Shown piece by piece: positions 15,524 through 21,193 of a stretch of DNA of 21,193 nt (positions within the stretch are counted from its first letter, which is position 1; each line of letters begins with the position of its first letter). A model generated the notes under the pieces. That model saw nothing but the letters and a program-made list of their open reading frames with translations. It had not been told where the DNA came from and did no database searches. Source of the DNA: DASZBX01 sp035943635 (GTDB taxonomy: Bacteria; Actinomycetota; Actinomycetes; Streptomycetales; Catenulisporaceae); the NCBI GenBank assembly GCA_035943635.1, contig DASZBX010000111.1, forward strand, positions 1 through 21,193. The letters are read 5' to 3'. Made by a program: the position numbers and the translations under genes.

Positions 15524-15547
15524 TCGGAAACCTGTACAGATTTCCGA
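15524..15547. promoter_or_regulatory. Palindromic operator upstream of the antitoxin gene
   Basis: The arms TCGGAAA (15524-15530) and TTTCCGA (15541-15547) surround the inner palindrome CTGTACAG (15532-15539). Only the pair 15531/15540 is mismatched, giving a near-perfect 24-bp palindrome. The half-site GATTTCCG occurs at 15539-15546 and again at 15551-15558, a 12-bp period that puts both on the same DNA face. It lies just upstream of the antitoxin -10 box, as expected for autoregulation. Confidence 0.7.
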
Positions 15548-15569
15548 CCCGATTTCCGTTCCCACTTGG

Positions 15570-15575
15570 TAGAAT
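15570..15575 (+). promoter_or_regulatory. -10 box TAGAAT for the leaderless antitoxin gene
   Basis: TAGAAT is followed by exactly six bases and then ATG 15582, putting +1 on the start codon. No Shine-Dalgarno is present. The -35 region would fall at about 15546-15552, touching the end of the palindrome and the repeated half-site, so operator binding would block polymerase. Confidence 0.55.
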
Positions 15576-15581
15576 AGACCC

Positions 15582-15920
15582 ATGCAGCTCACCGAGGTTG
15601 TGACGGTAAGTGACGCGAGGGCCAATCTCTCGCGCATTCTGTCGGGTCTGCACGACGCGGGAACGCAGGCCGAGCCGGTCTTCATCGGCGCTCATCGCAA
15701 GGCGGAGGGCGTGTTGCTCTCGGTCGAGTCGTATCAGGAACTCGCGGCGTTGCAGGAGCGGGTCCGGCGGGGCGAGGTGGTGGCGTCGGCGTGGGGCAGT
15801 CTGGGCGCCGAGGGGCTCAACCCGACCGCGGAGTTCGTGGGCGACGCGGACGAGTTCACGGCCGGGCAGATCGGTGCGGACGACCTGGTCCGTCGGGCCG
15901 TCGAGCGTCATCGCCGGTAG
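15582..15920 (+). CDS. Chimeric antitoxin: Phd/YefM-like N-terminus plus VbhA-like Fic-inhibitory C-terminus
   Basis: 112 residues. Residues 1-60 fit the Phd/YefM antitoxin fold, which dimerises and binds DNA: TVSDARANLSRIL, then PVFIGAHRKAEGVLLSVESYQEL. Residues 66-112 look different and resemble the class I Fic antitoxin VbhA: the inhibitory motif S73-x3-E77-G78 followed by LNP, then an acidic stretch, GQIGADDLVRR and a basic end. In VbhA-type proteins the motif Glu pairs with the second Arg of the Fic motif and keeps ATP from binding productively. The Fic toxin gene follows 55 bp later. The Phd half can account for operon repression through the upstream palindrome. ATG 15582 is set by the TAGAAT box. 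The Phd call is strong; the VbhA-like half rests on motif and partner. Confidence 0.85.
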   Translation: MQLTEVVTVSDARANLSRILSGLHDAGTQAEPVFIGAHRKAEGVLLSVESYQELAALQERVRRGEVVASAWGSLGAEGLNPTAEFVGDADEFTAGQIGADDLVRRAVERHRR

Positions 15921-15975
15921 GCCGAGAAGTTCGGGGACCTTTGCCAGATCACGTACATAGACCGGGCAGTCCGTC

Positions 15976-16548
15976 GTGAACGATCCGTACGCGCTGCCCA
16001 ACGGGGTCATGCGCAACCGCCTCGGCATCGAGGACCAGGCCGCGCTGGATGCGGCAGAGGCTGACATCACCGGCGCCAGGCTCATCGCCCTCGGCCTGAT
16101 CGCCATCCCCGGCGGCTACGACCTCGCCCACCTGCGCGCGTTCCACCGGTTCATCTTCGGCGACCTCTACGACTGGGCCGGTACGCTGCGGACGGTCGAC
16201 ATCACCAAACACGATCCGTTCTGCCGCCGGATCCACCTCGAAGGCTACGCGGCGCAGATTTTCCACCGGCTCGCCGAGGCGAAGCACCTGCGCGGGCTCG
16301 ACCGGGCCGATTTCGTCGCGGGCCTGGCTATGGCGTACGCCGACATCAACGCCCTGCATCCCTTCCGGGAGGGCAACGGGCGCACCCAACGCGCGTTCCT
16401 GGCGCAGCTCGCGCGGGAAGCCGGATACCCGATCTCCTGGGCCGGGCTCGGCGCGGTGGAAAACGAGGCGGCCAGCATCGCCGGATTCCGCGGAAACCTG
16501 GACCCGCTCATCGCGCTGCTCGACCGGCACGTCGCCCAGACGATGTAG
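15976..16548 (+). CDS. fic: Fic-family toxin (VbhT-like AMP-transferase)
   Basis: 190 residues, cytoplasmic. It starts NDPYALPNGVMRNRLGIEDQ, which matches the beginning of the VbhT Fic domain, continues through FGDLYDWAGTLRTVDI (flap region near 73-85), and has the complete active-site motif HPFREGNGRTQR at 128-139 with catalytic His128. It then runs to LAREAGYPISW. An intact motif predicts transfer of AMP from ATP to target proteins; bacterial FicT toxins modify DNA gyrase and topoisomerase IV, but the target here is unknown. It lacks the N- or C-terminal inhibitory helix of class II/III Fic proteins, so inhibition must come from the antitoxin. GTG 15976 is the only sensible start because TAG at 15958 closes the frame. 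There is no strong ribosome site. It ends 9 bp before the convergent AraC-type gene. Confidence 0.94.
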   Translation: MNDPYALPNGVMRNRLGIEDQAALDAAEADITGARLIALGLIAIPGGYDLAHLRAFHRFIFGDLYDWAGTLRTVDITKHDPFCRRIHLEGYAAQIFHRLAEAKHLRGLDRADFVAGLAMAYADINALHPFREGNGRTQRAFLAQLAREAGYPISWAGLGAVENEAASIAGFRGNLDPLIALLDRHVAQTM

Positions 16549-16557
16549 CGAGCAACG

Positions 16558-17496
16558 TCACGCGACGCGCGCCTGGTGGCGATAGCCGCCGGGCGCCAAC
16601 CCGTACTCGCGCTTGAACGCCTTGGCGAAAGCGAATTCGGACCCGTATCCGGCGTGTGCGGCCACGGTGCTCAACGGCGCGTCGGACTCACGCAGCAGCC
16701 GCGCGGCCGTGGTCATCCGCCACCGGGTCAGGTACGCCAGCGGCGGCTCACCGACCAGGGCCGCGAACCGCCGGGCGAAGGCCGCGCGGGACAGTCCGGC
16801 CCGCACGGCCAGCAACTCGACGGTCCACCCGGCCGCGGGGTCCTCGTGGATCGCCGCCAGAGCCGGCGCGATGCCCGGGTCGCGCAGCGCCGCCGCCCAG
16901 CCGGCCTTCGCGGCTGCGGGCTGGTCGCCGAGCCAGGCGCGCAGGATGTACAGCAGCAGCGAGTCGATCAGCGCGGGCACGATGCCGTCCGAGCCGATCC
17001 GCGGATTCTCCAGCTCCGCGCGCAGGAGTTGGACCGCGGCGGTCAGCTCCGGGTGCCGGCCGGGCTCCGGCCGCAGGTGCACGATCTCCGGGAGCTGACT
17101 CACCAGCGGGTGCGCCCGGGCCTGGTCCAGGTGGTAGTTGCCGCACAGCAGGCTGGCCGGCGCGCCGGTCCCGCCGACGCGCAGGCAGCCGATCGGCGAG
17201 CCGGCCCGGGTCGGCGGGGCCACGACCGCCGCCGCGGGGGTGGCCGGGTCGTCGGCGAGGATGTGGCCGCGGCCGTCCCGCAGGAACACCACGTCCCCGG
17301 CGCTCAGCGCGATCGGCCTGAGCTCGGATCCGGCCGCCTCCAACGGGAGCAGCCAGCAGCTTCCGCGCAGCACCACGTGGAATCCGGCCCCCATGACCGG
17401 CGGCAGCCGCAGCCCGAACGGAGCGCGCGCCTGCGTGAGCACGGAGGACGGGTGTCCGGTCCGCATCGAACCCAGCGCCTCGGTCAGCACGTCCAT
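16558..17496 (-). CDS. AraC-family transcriptional regulator
   Basis: 312 residues. The N-terminal half is a cupin-type sensor domain (Cupin_6 class) with GFHVVLRGSCWLLP and LSAGDVVFLRDGRGHIL. The C-terminal hundred residues form two helix-turn-helix units: TVELLAVRAGLSRAAFARRF and, after PLAYLTRWRM, a second unit ending AHAGYGSEFAFAKAFKREYG. Both are intact. ATG 17496 is preferred over 17538 because GGGAAC lies close upstream and the extra residues are poorly conserved in type. It follows the oxidoreductase gene on the same strand by 87 bp and probably controls it, a common pairing. The ligand is unknown. Confidence 0.92.
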   Translation of the reverse strand: MDVLTEALGSMRTGHPSSVLTQARAPFGLRLPPVMGAGFHVVLRGSCWLLPLEAAGSELRPIALSAGDVVFLRDGRGHILADDPATPAAAVVAPPTRAGSPIGCLRVGGTGAPASLLCGNYHLDQARAHPLVSQLPEIVHLRPEPGRHPELTAAVQLLRAELENPRIGSDGIVPALIDSLLLYILRAWLGDQPAAAKAGWAAALRDPGIAPALAAIHEDPAAGWTVELLAVRAGLSRAAFARRFAALVGEPPLAYLTRWRMTTAARLLRESDAPLSTVAAHAGYGSEFAFAKAFKREYGLAPGGYRHQARVA

Positions 17497-17583
17497 CGTT
17501 CCCGCTGCTCCCTGTTCGTCACGCCCGTCGCCCGTCACACCCGCGATGCCCGTCCCGCCCGCGCCCCGCTGCCCGCGGCCGGC

Positions 17584-18504
17584 TCAGACCGTCAGCACTA
17601 TCTTCCCCTGGACCTGCCCGCCGTCCAGCAGTTCGTGCGCCTTCGCCACCTCGGCCAGCGGGAAGGTCTCGGCCACGTACGGCCGCAGCCGGCCCGCCCC
17701 GGCCAGGTCGGCGATCTCCTTCAGGGCCGGGCCGTCCGGCTCGACCCCGATCCCCACGAACCGGAACCCGGCCGCCCGGACCCGGGCCGCCAGGGCCTCG
17801 TCCCGGTGCTCCAGGATGGTCACCACGGTACCGCCGGGCCGCAGCACGGCGAGCGAGCGCTCGGTCTGCTGGGTCGAGTCCAGGACCACGTCCACGCCCC
17901 GCACCGCCTCGGTGAAGTCGGTGGTCTGGTAGTCGATCAGCCGGTCGGCGCCGAGCCCGCGCACGAACTCGTGCTTGCCCGCGCTGGCCAGCGCGATCAC
18001 CTCGGCCCCGCGGACCTTCGCGAGCTGCACGGCCAGGTGCCCGACCCCGCCGGCCGCCCGCTGGATCAGCACCGTGTGCCCTGGGCCGACCCCCGCGCGG
18101 TCCAGGGCCTGCCACGCGGTGAGCGCGGCCAGCGGCAGCGCGGCGGCGTGCACGTGGTCGATCCCGGCGGGCTTGCGCACGATCTGATCGGCCGGGGCGA
18201 CCACGTACTCGGCGTAACCCGCGGCCTGGGCCGGGAAGAACGGCAGGCCGAACACCTCGTCGCCGACCGCGAACCCGGTCTCCGGGCCGGCCTGCTCGAC
18301 CACGCCCGACACGTCCCAGCCGAGCGCGAACGGCGGCTCGCCGAGCAGCGGGAAGTCCCCGGACCGGACCGCCGACTCGACCGGGTTCAGCCCGCTGGCC
18401 CGGACCCGGACCAGCACCTCGCCGGTCGTCGGCCGGGGGGTCTCGGCCTGCACCACTTCGAGGACCTCCGGACCGCCGAACCGGGTCTGGATCACTGCAC
18501 GCAT
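17584..18504 (-). CDS. NADP-dependent quinone-oxidoreductase-like protein (zinc-independent MDR family)
   Basis: 306 residues, cytoplasmic. The N-terminal GroES-like domain begins MRAVIQTRFGGPEVLEV and includes VRASGLNPVE, GWDVSGVV and VGDEVFGL. The Rossmann domain has the nucleotide loop RAAGGVGHLAVQLAK, and the end is AHELLDGGQVQGKIVLTV. The Cys/His zinc ligands of alcohol dehydrogenases are missing, as in quinone oxidoreductases and zeta-crystallins. It probably reduces quinones or enones using NADPH; the substrate is unknown. ATG 18504 has a good Shine-Dalgarno (AGGGAGA) upstream. It is divergent from the AIM24-type gene and followed by the AraC-type regulator. Confidence 0.94.
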   Translation of the reverse strand: MRAVIQTRFGGPEVLEVVQAETPRPTTGEVLVRVRASGLNPVESAVRSGDFPLLGEPPFALGWDVSGVVEQAGPETGFAVGDEVFGLPFFPAQAAGYAEYVVAPADQIVRKPAGIDHVHAAALPLAALTAWQALDRAGVGPGHTVLIQRAAGGVGHLAVQLAKVRGAEVIALASAGKHEFVRGLGADRLIDYQTTDFTEAVRGVDVVLDSTQQTERSLAVLRPGGTVVTILEHRDEALAARVRAAGFRFVGIGVEPDGPALKEIADLAGAGRLRPYVAETFPLAEVAKAHELLDGGQVQGKIVLTV

Positions 18505-18542
18505 GGGATTCTCCCTGATAGCCGATCTGCTGGACGTGTTCC

Positions 18543-18548
18543 ACAGTA
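18543..18548 (-). promoter_or_regulatory. Possible -10 box TACTGT for the oxidoreductase gene
   Basis: TACTGT (18548-18543, minus) would place +1 near 18536 and give a 5' leader of about 32 nt containing the Shine-Dalgarno. A TTGACC lies 24 bp upstream of it, too far for a normal spacer, so the -35 is unclear. Confidence 0.25.
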
Positions 18549-18684
18549 GGTCGGCCGAACGAGACGCAGAATGGTCAAAACTCTTCGTTCCATGTCCCGG
18601 CGTCTCCTTCGCCCCGGCCGGGCCGGCTCCCGCGCCGAACCGGCGAAAGCGCCGGAAAACAGCTCCCGGGACAACGCGTCCAAG

Positions 18685-18690
18685 TAAGCT
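18685..18690 (+). promoter_or_regulatory. -10 box TAAGCT for the AIM24-family gene
   Basis: TAAGCT ends seven bases before ATG 18698, and no Shine-Dalgarno is present. The upstream ATG at 18692 falls within the gap between box and expected +1, so it would not be on this transcript. This favours 18698 as the start. Confidence 0.45.
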
Positions 18691-18697
18691 CATGGCC

Positions 18698-19402
18698 ATG
18701 CAGGCGAATATTAAAGGTACGACGCTCCCGGTCCTGGAGATCTCCCTGAACCCGGGCGAGGCAGTGATCTCGACGCACGGCGAGCTGTCCTGGATGTCCC
18801 CGAACATCCAGCTGTCCCAGACCACCGGCAGCGGCGGCTTCGGCGGCGGCGGTTTCCTGGCCGGGATGAAGCGGGCGCTGAGCGGCGGCAGCTTCTTCCA
18901 GACCCTGTACCAGTGCCAGGGCGGCGCCGGGATGATCGCCTTCGCGTCCAAGGTGCCCGGCCAGATCCTGCCGATCGAGGTCGGCCCGGGCGGGCCGATG
19001 ATGGTGCACCGGCACGGTTTCCTGTGCGGCACGCCCGGCATCACGGCGACGGCCTCGGCCCCCCAGGGCATAAGGGCCGGACTGTTCGGCGGCGAGGGCT
19101 TCCTGCTGCAGCGGATCGAGGGCCAGGGCACCGCCTGGATCGAGCTGTCCGGCGAGGTGACCAAGTACACCCTGGACCCCGGCCAGACCCTGCTGGTCCA
19201 CCCGGGCCACGTCGGCCTGTTCCAGGGCTCGGTCAGCTTCCAGATCACCCGGCTGCAGGGCGTGCGCAACATCGCGTTCGGCGACGACGGCTTCCACCTG
19301 GTCGCGCTCACCGGCCCGGGCGAGATCTGGCTGCAGTCGATGCCGCTGCCGCTGCTGGCGCACGCCATCGCGCCCTACCTGCCGCCGCCCCCGCAGCGCT
19401 GA
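18698..19402 (+). CDS. AIM24/TIGR00266-family protein
   Basis: 234 residues, no signal peptide or membrane helix. It opens MQANIKGTTLPVLEISLNPG and continues with GELSWMSPNI, a Gly-rich segment (GSGGFGGGG followed by FLAGMKRALSGGSFF), VPGQILPIEV and YTLDPGQTLLVHPGHVGLF. These match the AIM24 family in order. The fold is a beta-rich double-barrel; yeast Aim24 is mitochondrial, and the bacterial role is not established. Full length. The start at the second ATG is set by the TAAGCT box. It is divergent from the oxidoreductase gene and convergent with cbs, sharing a strong hairpin terminator. Confidence 0.92.
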   Translation: MQANIKGTTLPVLEISLNPGEAVISTHGELSWMSPNIQLSQTTGSGGFGGGGFLAGMKRALSGGSFFQTLYQCQGGAGMIAFASKVPGQILPIEVGPGGPMMVHRHGFLCGTPGITATASAPQGIRAGLFGGEGFLLQRIEGQGTAWIELSGEVTKYTLDPGQTLLVHPGHVGLFQGSVSFQITRLQGVRNIAFGDDGFHLVALTGPGEIWLQSMPLPLLAHAIAPYLPPPPQR

Positions 19403-19459
19403 GGCCCGGCCCGCGCGCAGCACGTCAGATCACGCCACGCATACCCGCCGTCGACCACC

Positions 19460-19506
19460 AGCCGGCGCCTGTCGGAGACCCCATCGGCCTCCGGCGGGCG
19501 CCGGCT
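19460..19506. terminator. Bidirectional hairpin terminator between AIM24-type gene and cbs
   Basis: Perfect 10-bp arms AGCCGGCGCC (19460-19469) and GGCGCCGGCT (19497-19506), with an inner helix CGGAG (19473-19477) to CTCCG (19489-19493). It lies 57 bp after one stop and 14 bp after the convergent cbs stop. It should work in both directions; no long T-run on either side. Confidence 0.75.
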
Positions 19507-19520
19507 CTCTGCTTGTCTGC

Positions 19521-20906
<1,386 letters not shown>

Positions 20907-20932
20907 CTGGCACTGCCTTTCTGGGACTCGCC

Positions 20933-20956
20933 GACGTGAGCGACGTGAGCGACGTG
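20933..20956. repeat. Tandem 9-bp repeat in the cbs leader
   Basis: GACGTGAGC occurs twice in tandem (20933-20950), followed by a partial third copy (GACGTGGGG shares the first six bases). It lies between the putative cbs -10 box and its ribosome site. It may be slippage-prone; no specific role can be assigned. Confidence 0.5.
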
Positions 20957-20967
20957 GGGATCGCACC

Positions 20968-20973
20968 ATCCTA
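20968..20973 (-). promoter_or_regulatory. Possible -10 box TAGGAT for cbs
   Basis: TAGGAT (20973-20968, minus) would start transcription near 20961 and give a leader of about 55 nt with a good ribosome site. The -35 is not clear at 17-18 bp. Confidence 0.35.
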
Positions 20974-21038
20974 GGGGGCGCCGGTCCGCTGCCGTCTCAT
21001 CTGGTGGTCATCCGGGCCCGCGCCGCGGCCCCCAGCCG

Positions 21039-21062
21039 CGCCCTGGTCCTACCCCCAGGGCG
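21039..21062 (-). terminator. Hairpin behind the right-edge partial gene
   Basis: CGCCCTGG (21039-21046) pairs perfectly with CCAGGGCG (21055-21062) across an 8-nt loop. It lies 18 bp past the stop of the minus-strand partial gene ending at 21081. Confidence 0.5.
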
Positions 21063-21080
21063 AAGGCAAAGTCATAGCGA

Positions 21081-21193
21081 TCATGTGTGGGATGCGGCGA
21101 GTATCGGCAGAATCCTGGTTCGGTTGGCGGCGATGCGTTCGGTCGCCCGCTTGATTTCGGTGACTCCTGCGAGTCGGAGCAGGCTGATGGCCA
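21081..21193 (-). CDS. Partial transposase C-terminus (DDE type, ISAs1/IS4-like)
   Basis: Read on the minus strand, an open frame enters from the right edge and stops with TGA at 21083-21081. The visible tail of about 36 residues contains AISLLRLAGVTEI and later RTRILPILAAS. Tails of the form AISLLRLxGxTNI followed by a basic helix and a short hydrophobic end are typical of ISAs1/IS4-like transposases. The catalytic residues lie outside the window, so completeness and activity cannot be judged. Confidence 0.5.
   Translation of the reverse strand, partial: AISLLRLAGVTEIKRATERIAANRTRILPILAASHT

Noticed and set aside
15582..16548. A standard Phd-Doc pair
   Set aside because: The toxin has the full Fic motif HPFREGNGR and VbhT-like flanks, unlike Doc, and the antitoxin tail does not look like the Doc-binding tail of Phd.

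Overview
High-GC DNA (most third positions G or C, frequent GTG starts, LuxR/NarL-type two-component genes, weak or absent Shine-Dalgarno sites) from the chromosome of an actinobacterium. The presence of cbs and metB in one neighbourhood also fits this phylum. I cannot name the genus from the sequence alone. Both edges look like mobile or remnant DNA: an unidentified 3' gene end at 3-104, and the C-terminal tail of a probable DDE transposase at 21081-21193 (minus).

Layout. 105-792 has no convincing gene. It holds a 73-bp imperfect inverted repeat carrying two back-to-back vegetative-type promoters that fire outward, each followed by a hairpin. 793-3339 (+) encodes a large membrane protein with an alkaline-phosphatase-like exported domain. 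It converges on and overlaps a ROK sugar kinase (3321-4319, -), which lies behind a FIST-domain sensor (4423-5640, -). Next come a membrane-anchored pseudokinase (5750-8002, -), metB (8263-9414, -) and a small membrane protein (9434-9709, -). msrA (9869-10495, +) is followed by a run of RNA hairpins and a short remnant resembling the start of an Abi-family protein (10646-10882, +). A three-gene minus-strand operon follows: M15 peptidase, multi-pass histidine kinase and NarL-type regulator (14241 to 10911). Its peptidase has lost a predicted zinc ligand. A DUF72 gene (14321-15172, -) is divergent from a small hypothetical gene (15196-15498, +).

15524-16548 is a toxin-antitoxin operon and the most interesting locus. 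The toxin is a VbhT-like Fic protein with an intact HPFxEGNGR motif. The antitoxin seems to be a chimera: a Phd/YefM-type DNA-binding half joined to a VbhA-like half carrying the Fic-inhibitory SxxxEG motif. A near-perfect 24-bp palindrome and a repeated half-site sit directly upstream of its promoter.

The right part has an AraC-type regulator behind an NADPH:quinone-type oxidoreductase (18504 to 16558, -), an AIM24-family protein (18698-19402, +), a strong shared terminator, and cystathionine beta-synthase (19521-20906, -). With metB this gives both transsulfuration steps, about 10 kb apart. At least six genes have a TANNNT -10 box 6-8 nt before the start codon and no ribosome-binding site, which points to leaderless mRNAs as a normal mode of expression here.
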